Source: DSXH01 sp964532065
GTDB taxonomy: Bacteria; Bacteroidota; Ignavibacteria; Ignavibacteriales; Melioribacteraceae
Length of the DNA: 43,698 bases
NCBI GenBank assembly: GCA_964532065.1
Contig: CAZHHG010000017.1
Location: forward strand, 1-43,698
Direction: 5' to 3'
Made by a program: the position numbers and the translations under genes
The notes under the pieces: generated by a model
Databases searched by the model: none
What the model saw: only the letters and a program-made list of their open reading frames with translations
What the model was told of the DNA's origin: nothing
Shown: piece by piece, positions 26,353 through 34,294 of the stretch
Numbering within the stretch: position 1 is the stretch's first letter
Layout: each line of letters opens with the position of its first letter

Positions 26353-27576
26353 TCAATTCAGTTTACTTCTCATCATCTCCTTTTCATTAACAATAAGTCC
26401 CAAACCCGGAATTGTCGGTATTGTTAAATAACCTTCCTTGAATTCAAAATAATTCTCGAACAATTTATCGAGACCCATCTCCGGCCGGGCACCTGCATAT
26501 TCCTGAACTCTTGCCGCATTTGGGATGGAAGCAACCAACTGAAGACTAGCCGCTGTTGCAAGTGTGGGACGTGTATTATGAGTCATTATATACCTGTCGA
26601 ATGCATGAGCCATAAAAGAGACTTTTCTGCATTCTGAAAAACCTCCGCATTTTATCAAGTCTGCATTAATGAAATCGGCCTTTCCAACGGTTATAAGGTC
26701 ACGCATCTGCCATCTATTGAACTCATGCTCGCCGGCCATAACAGGAATATCAACTGACTCAACAACCTGGCGGAGTCCTTCGTAGTTATGATAGGATACA
26801 GGTTCCTCAACCGCGGCTATATTAAAATTCTCGTAGAGTTTTCTGGTAAGTGTTATTGCTTTTGCCGGTGTATAACCGTTGTTAAAATCGACAAAGATTT
26901 CAATCTGATCACCAACAGATTTACGAATTGCTTTAACAACTTCAAACGTTTCATCCGGATCAGGATCGACATTTAATTGTCTTATCTGCATTCTCGCTTT
27001 AATTGTTTTATAACCCTGCGAAACAAAGTCGAGAGCTGTTTTAGCCATTGCATCAGGACCTTTTCTTGTTTTCGGATTATCGCCCCGTCCAAAACTTCCG
27101 TAAACCCGTACTTTATCTATATTAAATCCTCCGGAAATTTTATGTACCGGTAAATTCAATAATTTCCCTTTCAAGTCCCAGAGAGCATTATCAATACCCG
27201 CAATTGCGCCCGGTAGCAATCCTGTAGTACCGGCATCTTCCCCTTTGAATATCATCTGATGCCATAAGAACTCAGTATCAAAAGGATCCTTACCAAGTAT
27301 TATTGGTTTACAAATTTCTTCAATTAAACCGGCGGTCAACTTCGGATAATCATGGTCGGCCTCACCCCACCCCGCTACACCCTCGCTGCACTCAATTCTA
27401 ACAAATGTTGCGTTTTTGAAGACGAAAGTATCAACCTTCGAAATTTTAATATCAGATTTAGTTTTATTCTGAAGTGATGATGAATCGTATTTCGTCAAAG
27501 AATAGAGGTTGTTGAAAGGTAAAAGAGCTGCTGCCGCACCTGCAGACACACTTTTAAAAAAATCTTTTCTTTTCAT
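26353..27576 (-). CDS. Enolase-superfamily (mandelate racemase/muconate lactonizing type) enzyme with Tat-like leader
   Basis: A 407-residue member of the enolase superfamily, which abstracts the proton next to a carboxylate; sugar-acid dehydratases are the commonest function. The barrel shows K193-A-R195 at the second strand, metal-ligand candidates Asp230 (FVDFNNG), Glu257 (VEEPVSYHN) and Glu283 (AGEHEF), and His333 (MTHNTRPT). The capping domain carries GVAGWGEADHDYP. The N-terminus MKRKDFFKSVSAGAAAALLP looks like a Tat signal with KR in place of RR, so the enzyme is probably exported. It is the last gene of the right operon, 21 nt after a second enolase-superfamily gene. Candidate substrates are galacturonate, galactonate, mannonate or an oxidised glycoside product; I cannot choose from sequence. 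Confidence 0.87.
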   Translation of the reverse strand: MKRKDFFKSVSAGAAAALLPFNNLYSLTKYDSSSLQNKTKSDIKISKVDTFVFKNATFVRIECSEGVAGWGEADHDYPKLTAGLIEEICKPIILGKDPFDTEFLWHQMIFKGEDAGTTGLLPGAIAGIDNALWDLKGKLLNLPVHKISGGFNIDKVRVYGSFGRGDNPKTRKGPDAMAKTALDFVSQGYKTIKARMQIRQLNVDPDPDETFEVVKAIRKSVGDQIEIFVDFNNGYTPAKAITLTRKLYENFNIAAVEEPVSYHNYEGLRQVVESVDIPVMAGEHEFNRWQMRDLITVGKADFINADLIKCGGFSECRKVSFMAHAFDRYIMTHNTRPTLATAASLQLVASIPNAARVQEYAGARPEMGLDKLFENYFEFKEGYLTIPTIPGLGLIVNEKEMMRSKLN

Positions 27577-27597
27577 TTTATTCCCGGATTTATTTAA

Positions 27598-28848
27598 TCA
27601 TAATTTTATTTCAATAGAAGAGGATAGAAATTCCGGATCGATTTCAATTCCCAGACCGGGACCGGTTGGAACAGTCATTTTTCCATTGAACGCTTTAAGC
27701 GATGAGGTACTACATTCAAAAGGAACTTTGTCGTCATCACCCTTGAATTCCTGAAACCGTCCGGAGTTGGTTACAAAAGAAGCAAAATGTAGTACGTATA
27801 AATATCCAAGTCCATTACCGGACATATGCGGAGTACATTCAATTCCTGCCGCCTGCGCCATACGGGCAACTTTGACCGATCTAATTAACCCGCCGAAATA
27901 AAGTAAGTCAGGCTGAACAATCTGCACTACATCATTTTCAATCATCCATTTAAACATTCTTAGACTACTTTCCTCTTCGCCGCCCGCAATTTTTATTTCC
28001 AGCTCATCGGCAATTTCCTTCGTCTCTTCGTAATAATCGAAAGGAGCAGGTTCTTCGAAAAATCCATAACGCTGTTCCTCCATAATCCTTCCGATTTTCA
28101 AAGCCATAGCAACATCGTAAGATCCGTTAGCATCGGCATAGATCGTGAAATCATCTCCGAATGTTTTTCTAACAAGGGGGATGAGCTGAAGATCTCTTTT
28201 TGTAGAAGCGTCGTCGTATCTCATTCGGGCGCCAAGCCTGAATTTTAATGCGCGGGCTCCGATCGGTTCTACAATCCTTTTCAGGTATGCAATTTCTTCT
28301 TCAGGTTTATTGCCGCGTTTCTCACTGGCTCTATAGACTTCAATTTCGTTTCTGGTTATTCCTCCGAAAAATGATGCGATTGAAGTGCCGGCAATCTTTC
28401 CAAGCAGATCGAGAATTGCAAATTCAAGCGAAGCCACAGGAACCCAGAAGAGCAAACCCTGTTTTTTATAATTGCTGTCGAACAGGTAAACATCATTTAA
28501 AAGTTGCTCAATGTCCCTTGCATCTTTTCCGATAAATGGGGGAACAACATAATTCAGAAAAACCGGCCATAAAGCATCCATGAACTTAGGATGAGATACG
28601 GCATATCCTTCGGCACCGTCTTTTGATCTTACAATTACTATATAAACTTTACCATTCTTTACGAGCCGGATCGACTCAATTATTACAGGATCTTTTATCA
28701 ATCCCGCATCAAATACTTTCCTGTAGACATTATCATCAATAGTAACTTTTTTTGCCTGATTATTTTCAGACTTACCTGAAACTATCCCGGGTAGAGCCGT
28801 AGCAGAAAGAATTAGTGCAGAATTATTTAAAAATTTTCTCCGATCCAT
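27598..28848 (-). CDS. Enolase-superfamily enzyme with Tat signal
   Basis: Enolase-superfamily protein of 416 residues. The ATG at 28848 follows AGGGA and starts a twin-arginine leader (MDRRKFLNNSALILSATALP). The longer frame to 28920 overlaps the upstream gene and would bury the leader. Active-site landmarks are K202-x-R204 (LKFRLG), Asp239 (YADANGSYD), the FFEEPAPFDYYE block near 263-274, the GGEEESS block near 289-295, and His341 (TPHMSGNG). It is divergent from the adjacent 26353-27576 paralogue, so different substrates are likely. It starts 7 nt after the GH28 stop codon. Tat export of a folded metalloenzyme fits, but periplasmic enolase-superfamily enzymes are not common. Confidence 0.87.
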   Translation of the reverse strand: MDRRKFLNNSALILSATALPGIVSGKSENNQAKKVTIDDNVYRKVFDAGLIKDPVIIESIRLVKNGKVYIVIVRSKDGAEGYAVSHPKFMDALWPVFLNYVVPPFIGKDARDIEQLLNDVYLFDSNYKKQGLLFWVPVASLEFAILDLLGKIAGTSIASFFGGITRNEIEVYRASEKRGNKPEEEIAYLKRIVEPIGARALKFRLGARMRYDDASTKRDLQLIPLVRKTFGDDFTIYADANGSYDVAMALKIGRIMEEQRYGFFEEPAPFDYYEETKEIADELEIKIAGGEEESSLRMFKWMIENDVVQIVQPDLLYFGGLIRSVKVARMAQAAGIECTPHMSGNGLGYLYVLHFASFVTNSGRFQEFKGDDDKVPFECSTSSLKAFNGKMTVPTGPGLGIEIDPEFLSSSIEIKL

Positions 28849-28855
28849 TTTTTCC

Positions 28856-30469
28856 CTATTTGATATTTCCTGATTGAATAACTTTAATACCGCTTCTGTT
28901 ATCAACTGTTTTACCAGCATTACTTAAAATATTATTTAACAGATAAATATTTTTATTTCTCTCTCCTTCAATTTTAAGAAAGCTGTTTACAGGTGAATAA
29001 AGAAAAGAAGATTGAATTATTCCTTCATTAACTCCGCAGAATATTATCGCATTCCGGGCAAGAACGCCGCTTCCGATTTTCAGTCCTGCTATATTCAGCT
29101 GCTTAACATCATCACAGAGAATTGCGGGCCGGTGATCATCACTCTTCAATCTCAATTCAATATTATTCAGACTTATATTCTGAGCATGCCTGATGAATAA
29201 TCCGAACGACGGAAGCGCCCCCCACTTTGTACTTTCAGGATAATGGTCCTCTAGTTCAGGTACCGATTTAAGAGCATCTTCGGCTGTTCCTCCACCCGGG
29301 AATTCAAGAGTAATATTTTCAAGACTGATGTTTTGAATGTCATGACCCGGGATTCCCGTAATTGAAGCACCTATATTTGATTGAATGTCTGTTGCAATTA
29401 CATTGCTGATTGAAACATCTTTAAAAATCCCGACTCCAGGCAGAGGCTGCCCTTCATAGAATTTTCTGGCTCTGTTTCCAAGACGCATATAGATCGGAAC
29501 CTGTGTCCCCTCAATTCTGATATTTGAGATAGTGACACCCTCGAGTATTCCACCGTCTACCATACCTAACGTGATGCCGCTTATTCCTTTCGGCAGTCCG
29601 TAAATCGGTTCTGTATCGATGCTTGGTTTAACAACTATATTGGAAATGGAAATATTTCTGAAGCCGCCGTGTGATTCGGTACCGAGTTTTATAGCATTGC
29701 AGTGGCTGCTTACAACGCAATTTGTAATAACAACATTTTCAGTAATACTGAAGGATGTGCTTTTCAGTGTTATTGCATCGTCGTCAGTATCACCCATGCA
29801 ATCCGAAATGACAACATTTCTGCATCCGTCGATATCCATCATATCGTTATTCTGATTAGCATGATTGTAAACCCGGATACCTCTAATAAAAAGATCCTCG
29901 CAGGCAAGATACTGCTGCATCCACATTGCCGAATTTCGCATAGTAATATTTTCGATCTTCACATTTTTACATTCGACAAATCTTATGATATACGGCCGGT
30001 TCTTATACCTCTCCGGTTTTTCTCTGGTAGTAACTTTAAATGCGCTTCCCTGTCCGTCGATCGTACCTTCCCCTCGTATCGAAATATTCTCAGCACCCTC
30101 CGCATAAAAAAGACTGTGTTTTAGAAACGAGTCGTTATAGGATTTCATCTTTGGAAAATATTCCCTGTAATCAGCAATATTTGTACTACCAAGTATTGTT
30201 GCCCCCGGAGAAATATAGATTTCAATATTGCTTTTCAGTTCTATAGAGCCGGTTAAATATTTACCCGGGGGAAAATAAACAACACCGCCTGATAGAGCAG
30301 ATTTATCAATGGCTTTCTGGATTGCCGGAGTTTCTATAACAACACCATCTCCAACAGCGCCATATTCTTTTACATTAATGAAAGTGTATTGTGCTGATAT
30401 GAAGGAAGCGGCACAAAAGAATATTATGAGAATACTACCCGTTAAGAATTTTACTGAATTTGTTTTCAT
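28856..30469 (-). CDS. GH28-family beta-helix hydrolase, divergent active site
   Basis: A 537-residue right-handed beta-helix protein with signal peptide (1-27, ending FISAQ) and the N-terminal pectinase motif EYGAVGDGV. The acidic core is retained: NNDMMDIDG (about 207-215, with Met where Gly is usual) and DTDDDAITLK (227-236). The GHG motif is replaced by SSHCNAIKLGTES and no RIK follows. Such variants belong to a distinct GH28 subgroup common in rhamnogalacturonan loci, so a linkage other than plain polygalacturonate is likely. Its start overlaps the end of the small membrane-protein gene by 35 nt. Presumably periplasmic. Confidence 0.87.
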   Translation of the reverse strand: MKTNSVKFLTGSILIIFFCAASFISAQYTFINVKEYGAVGDGVVIETPAIQKAIDKSALSGGVVYFPPGKYLTGSIELKSNIEIYISPGATILGSTNIADYREYFPKMKSYNDSFLKHSLFYAEGAENISIRGEGTIDGQGSAFKVTTREKPERYKNRPYIIRFVECKNVKIENITMRNSAMWMQQYLACEDLFIRGIRVYNHANQNNDMMDIDGCRNVVISDCMGDTDDDAITLKSTSFSITENVVITNCVVSSHCNAIKLGTESHGGFRNISISNIVVKPSIDTEPIYGLPKGISGITLGMVDGGILEGVTISNIRIEGTQVPIYMRLGNRARKFYEGQPLPGVGIFKDVSISNVIATDIQSNIGASITGIPGHDIQNISLENITLEFPGGGTAEDALKSVPELEDHYPESTKWGALPSFGLFIRHAQNISLNNIELRLKSDDHRPAILCDDVKQLNIAGLKIGSGVLARNAIIFCGVNEGIIQSSFLYSPVNSFLKIEGERNKNIYLLNNILSNAGKTVDNRSGIKVIQSGNIK

Positions 30470-30716
30470 TTTTTTTCATTCTGATTTTTGAAATAAAAAT
30501 TCTTATTAGTTTGAAAACGACTCTGATTAAAATAAAAGTAATGTAAAGTACTACAGAAAGAATAAACACATAGTGAATTTCGGATAGAATTTCCCACCAT
30601 GAAGCGTCGTAGATTATAATAGCGAGGATATTAAGTAAGAAAGAAAAAATAAATAGAACGAGCCATATATAAATTTCCCTTAGCTGGGTTTTCTTTTTTA
30701 TAACAATCTTTTTCAT
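30435..30716 (-). CDS. Small two-helix membrane protein, unknown
   Basis: A 93-residue protein starting at the ATG at 30716, which overlaps the upstream stop codon as ATGA; a longer frame exists but lacks this coupling. A positively charged N-terminus is followed by two hydrophobic segments, about 17-36 and 48-70. A short linker with YDASWWEILSEIH lies between them, and the C-terminus is strongly basic. Basic ends flanking two helices imply a hairpin with both termini in the cytoplasm and the tryptophan-rich loop outside. I recognise no named family. Position between a Tat-exported oxidoreductase and a GH28 gene, with overlaps at both ends, suggests a real gene that may be an inner-membrane partner of the oxidoreductase. 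Confidence 0.75.
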   Translation of the reverse strand: MKKIVIKKKTQLREIYIWLVLFIFSFLLNILAIIIYDASWWEILSEIHYVFILSVVLYITFILIRVVFKLIRIFISKIRMKKNENKFSKILNG

Positions 30717-31990
30717 ATACGGTACTCTCCGGGTAAAGAAACAGACTTTCCGGTTTTGGCAGCTTCCTCGGCGAGTAGACACCAGACGGAAGAGTAATAT
30801 CCGTGCTTGGTTAGCTGATTAGGAGATTTGCCATCACGAATATACTTTACAAAAGCCTCCAGCTGAAGCTTGGTTTCATCCATTCTATAGTTGTGGGAGA
30901 TATATTCCCCTTTATTCTGCAATGCAGTTTCAGGAACCCAGCTCGCTCCGCCTATCGGGATCGTGTCGAAGATTCCTCTTTCAATATCATTAATCAGCCT
31001 TAGGATAGCCGGAGGATCGGGAGGATTTTCCGAATAAATTTTATTTACTTCGAATTCAATTGTTCCCTTATCTCCCAGAATTTGTTCTTCCAACCCGTAA
31101 TGTTTATTGCTGATCATAGAATCGTAAACGAAATGAGTACCGTCGGGATAAGTAAATATGCAGGCAATATTATCATAAACCTCTCGCCCGTCTTTCCAGT
31201 AATTAATTGATCCGGTGCTCATAACCGATACAGGTTCTGTATTTTTTGCCCAGTTGGCTACCTGGATCTGGTGTGATGCAAGTTCGGTAAATAGACCCGC
31301 AGAAATATCATCGTACAATCTCCAGTTAATTCTTTTTTCAAGTTCGGGTCCTGGCAATGGCCGCCGCCAATTATTATTTCTGTGCCAGTATGCACGTATC
31401 TGTGTAACTTTTCCAATTTCGCCTTTATGGATTTTTGCGATTCCTTCTAGATAAACAGGATTGAACATACGTTGTAGCCCAATCTGAAGGATCCTGTTGC
31501 TTTGTATAGAAGTATCGTACATTAACTTTACATCTTCAATTCTCCGCGCCATTGCTTTTTCGCAAAAAACATGGCGGCCGCTATTGAGTGAATCAACAGT
31601 CATATAGACATGTTCATTAAGAGGTGTAGCTACTATAATCCCGTCGAGGTACTTCATCTGAAGCATCTTTCTATAATCAGAAAAGCCTTCGGCTTTTCCA
31701 TCAGTAAGCATCAGACCTTTTTTTAAATTAGGTTCATAGTCATCGCAAACCGCAGCAATCTCAACATTTAATATTTCCATAAATTCTCTTACATTGAGAA
31801 GAAGAGCGCTACCTCTATCACCGATACCAATTATACCAAGCCTAACTCTATCCGAGGCGGCATTTATAGAGAACTGTGAATTACCGAGAATAGACAGCCA
31901 TGGCATTGAAGCAGCCGCGACAGAAGAACCGGCAATCAGCGAAATTCTTTTGAGAAAATCCCTCCTGCTCTGAATAAAAAACTGTTTCAA
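30713..31990 (-). CDS. Gfo/Idh/MocA-family oxidoreductase, Tat-exported, TTG start
   Basis: NAD(P)-dependent sugar oxidoreductase family, 425 residues. It has a twin-arginine leader (IQSRRDFLKRISLIAGSS), a Rossmann motif GIIGIGDRG at about 52-60, FCEKAMARR (Lys of the EKP-type motif, with Pro changed to Ala) and ELASHQIQVANW with the conserved His. It starts with TTG at 31990. No upstream ATG fits, and AAGGAG lies eight bases before the TTG, so this start is well supported. Exported members often bind NAD(P)(H) tightly and oxidise glycosides at C3 or similar positions. It belongs with a second Gfo/Idh gene, apbE and a DUF1080 gene just upstream. Confidence 0.9.
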   Translation of the reverse strand: MKQFFIQSRRDFLKRISLIAGSSVAAASMPWLSILGNSQFSINAASDRVRLGIIGIGDRGSALLLNVREFMEILNVEIAAVCDDYEPNLKKGLMLTDGKAEGFSDYRKMLQMKYLDGIIVATPLNEHVYMTVDSLNSGRHVFCEKAMARRIEDVKLMYDTSIQSNRILQIGLQRMFNPVYLEGIAKIHKGEIGKVTQIRAYWHRNNNWRRPLPGPELEKRINWRLYDDISAGLFTELASHQIQVANWAKNTEPVSVMSTGSINYWKDGREVYDNIACIFTYPDGTHFVYDSMISNKHYGLEEQILGDKGTIEFEVNKIYSENPPDPPAILRLINDIERGIFDTIPIGGASWVPETALQNKGEYISHNYRMDETKLQLEAFVKYIRDGKSPNQLTKHGYYSSVWCLLAEEAAKTGKSVSLPGEYRI

Positions 31991-32001
31991 ATTCTAACTC
32001 C

Positions 32002-32919
32002 TTAATTTGTATAAATATATGATTCCGGAAGACCGGTATCATAAGAGACTTCCACAGCGGAAACAGAATTGGAGTTTATCAAAACATTTTTTATTTCATC
32101 TCTCCGCATTACCAAAAATGCTGTTGAGAAAACCTCGGCCTCCTCCGGTGAATCCGATTTAACGCTGAAACTTTTAATTGATGAGACAGGCCGCCGGCTA
32201 CCGGGATCAATCACATTAATACTTTTATGTAATTCCCCTTCGTCTGTTATCGTATAACTGCCGGACGTTGAAACAGATCCATCGGTCAACTCAAAAGTGT
32301 AAACTGTTGAACCGGGTTCAATCAAGTTATTAATCCCGACCTTCCAGCAGTTTCCGTTGGGATGTGTGCCAAGTCCAAGTATTGAACTCTCACCAAAACT
32401 GATAAAGGCGCTGCCAACACTCTTATCAATCAGCATTGATTTCACTTTAGTAAGCGCATATCCTTTACCGAATCCCCCAAGATCGATTCTGGTACTATGA
32501 TTTCCAAATGAAACTGTACGATTAGAATTGTTTAAATAAACCTTATCAAATCCGGTCATTTCTTTCAAATGTTCCGGGAGGTCTTCCATATTTTTTGGGG
32601 AGTTATGAGAATTCCAGAAATCTTTAACAGGTTTAACAGTTATATCGAAAGCTCCGGAAGTTAAGAGATAGTATTTTTTGCACCTTTCGAGTATTTCAAA
32701 AACCTCTTCATTCACGTTACTTACCTCATCAGAGTCGCGATTATTCAACCGGGTTATCTCACTCCCCTTCTCATAAAAACTAATCAGCGATTCAATTCTA
32801 ACTACCTCATTCCTGACAAGATGAAATAATTTATCGCCATTTTCATAATCAATTGAGGGGAAGAGCAGATTAAATCTTGTCCCCATCGAAAAAAAACTGT
32901 TATAATAAATTTTACTCAT
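32002..32919 (-). CDS. apbE: ApbE-family FAD:protein FMN transferase
   Basis: A 305-residue ApbE homologue that would attach FMN covalently to a threonine or serine of a partner protein. I place the start at the ATG at 32919, one base after the upstream stop codon, rather than at an overlapping earlier start. Motifs are FSMGTRFNL (9-17), TSGAFDITVKP (87-97), DLGGFGKGYA (146-155), SVSTSGSYT and INVIDPGSRRP. The usual GGN/GGD segment reads SFGESS. No signal peptide or lipobox is visible, unlike many ApbE proteins, so it may be cytoplasmic. No flavinylation target motif of the D-x-x-S/T-G-A-T type was found among its neighbours. Its place between two Gfo/Idh/MocA genes is unexplained. Confidence 0.88.
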   Translation of the reverse strand: MSKIYYNSFFSMGTRFNLLFPSIDYENGDKLFHLVRNEVVRIESLISFYEKGSEITRLNNRDSDEVSNVNEEVFEILERCKKYYLLTSGAFDITVKPVKDFWNSHNSPKNMEDLPEHLKEMTGFDKVYLNNSNRTVSFGNHSTRIDLGGFGKGYALTKVKSMLIDKSVGSAFISFGESSILGLGTHPNGNCWKVGINNLIEPGSTVYTFELTDGSVSTSGSYTITDEGELHKSINVIDPGSRRPVSSIKSFSVKSDSPEEAEVFSTAFLVMRRDEIKNVLINSNSVSAVEVSYDTGLPESYIYTN

Positions 32920-32920
32920 T

Positions 32921-34279
32921 TTAATACTGAAAAATTTTTCCGTCGGCAAGAACTTCCCGGTTGACTTTATCAAATGTCACGAACTTTTTTGTCCTGAGAG
33001 CGGCAGTAACCATAATATTTGCGACAGAATGATCATACCCGGCTTCAACAGGCGCATTAGGTTCTTTTCTGGATCTTATGCATTCCATCCAGTTTTTCAT
33101 ATGAAGCGAAGTCATCTGATCCACGCCTGTATTAGCAGATGTTTCAGCTTTTACATCAGACACGGATAAATCTAATTCAGGTAAAAGATTAGGTTTCATA
33201 CCCATTGATTTGGCAAAACCTTCTGTGAGTCCGCCATTCGGTGATACTTTATTTGTGTCAAGATTTATCTCGCCGCCGTTGGAATAGTAAATTTCTTTTA
33301 CTCCTCCTGCTGAATTGAACATCCTGGATGAATAGAGAACCTGAAAACCAATTGAAGGATCTTCTTCAGGACCGTAATCAAAGACAGCGGTCATTGCGTC
33401 AAAATTTTTTCTGCCGTCATTCCACATATAGATTCCGCCGTTAGCTGAAACGGAACGCGGGTATTTGAGTCCGCTGAACCAGTGGACAGTGTCGATCTGG
33501 TGTGCCATCCACTGCCCGGGAATTCCCGATGAGTACGGCCAGAATAACCTGTACTCGATATATTTTCTCGGATCCCAGGATTCAAACGGCCGGTTCATTA
33601 AATAGCGCTTCCAGTCCGTATCGGATTCTTTAATTGAAGAGACAAGTTCGGGCCGGCGCCATCTTCCGGGTTGATTTACATTCCAAGTCATCTCAACCAT
33701 TTTAATATCGCCGAACTTTCCCGACTTAATAAACTCGAAAGCTTTATGATAGTTGGGCCCGCTTCGCCGCTGTGAACCGATTTGACAAACTATTCCGGAT
33801 TCTTTTACAGCATCGTAGGCAAGCCGGTTATCCTCCATAGTTTCGGCAAAAGGTTTTTCTACATAAACATCTTTGCGGTTTTTAGCAGCTTCGACCGTAT
33901 GAAGCGCATGCTGAAAATCCGCGGTTGAGATTATTACCGCATCAATATCCTTATCAGAATAAAGTTCTTCATTATTAAGATATGTTTTAACATCCTGATC
34001 AAATTCTTTTTTAAAAAATTCCAATCCCTCTTTTCTTCTTCTGTTCCAGATATCGGAAATACCTTTGATCTCAAAATTTAGTTTACCTGCATGGTTCATA
34101 AACGCGGGTATGAGTGACTGACGGGCGCGGTCGGAGAAACCGACAATTCCAACTAACACCCTGTCGTTAGCTCCCGCTATTCTAGAATAACTCCTTGCAT
34201 TCAATCTGACCGAACCGGCAACAACACCGGCAGCGGCCATCGCGGATTTTTTTATAAAATCTCTTCTTGAATTTCCCAT
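32921..34279 (-). CDS. Gfo/Idh/MocA-family oxidoreductase, Tat-exported
   Basis: A 452-residue sugar oxidoreductase with a twin-arginine leader (MGNSRRDFIKKSAMAAAGVVAGSV). The Rossmann segment reads VGIVGFSDRARQS, a degenerate GxGxxG. The catalytic EKPFAE motif and the MAHQIDTVHWFSG histidine segment are intact. A 40-residue excess over the companion gene lies mainly in the C-terminal half, which includes GGEINLDTNKVSPNGGL. AGGAG precedes the ATG. It follows the DUF1080 gene by 15 nt. Together with the companion enzyme and DUF1080 it is consistent with periplasmic oxidation of a glycoside to a 3-keto form before cleavage; the specific substrate is unknown. Confidence 0.9.
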   Translation of the reverse strand: MGNSRRDFIKKSAMAAAGVVAGSVRLNARSYSRIAGANDRVLVGIVGFSDRARQSLIPAFMNHAGKLNFEIKGISDIWNRRRKEGLEFFKKEFDQDVKTYLNNEELYSDKDIDAVIISTADFQHALHTVEAAKNRKDVYVEKPFAETMEDNRLAYDAVKESGIVCQIGSQRRSGPNYHKAFEFIKSGKFGDIKMVEMTWNVNQPGRWRRPELVSSIKESDTDWKRYLMNRPFESWDPRKYIEYRLFWPYSSGIPGQWMAHQIDTVHWFSGLKYPRSVSANGGIYMWNDGRKNFDAMTAVFDYGPEEDPSIGFQVLYSSRMFNSAGGVKEIYYSNGGEINLDTNKVSPNGGLTEGFAKSMGMKPNLLPELDLSVSDVKAETSANTGVDQMTSLHMKNWMECIRSRKEPNAPVEAGYDHSVANIMVTAALRTKKFVTFDKVNREVLADGKIFQY

Positions 34280-34294
34280 TTGGTTTAACTCCTG

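Noticed and set aside
28849..28920. Overlap of about 65 nt between the second enolase-superfamily gene and the GH28 gene
   Set aside because: It arises only from a too-early start; the ATG at 28848, with a good ribosome-binding site and twin-arginine leader, leaves a 7-nt gap.
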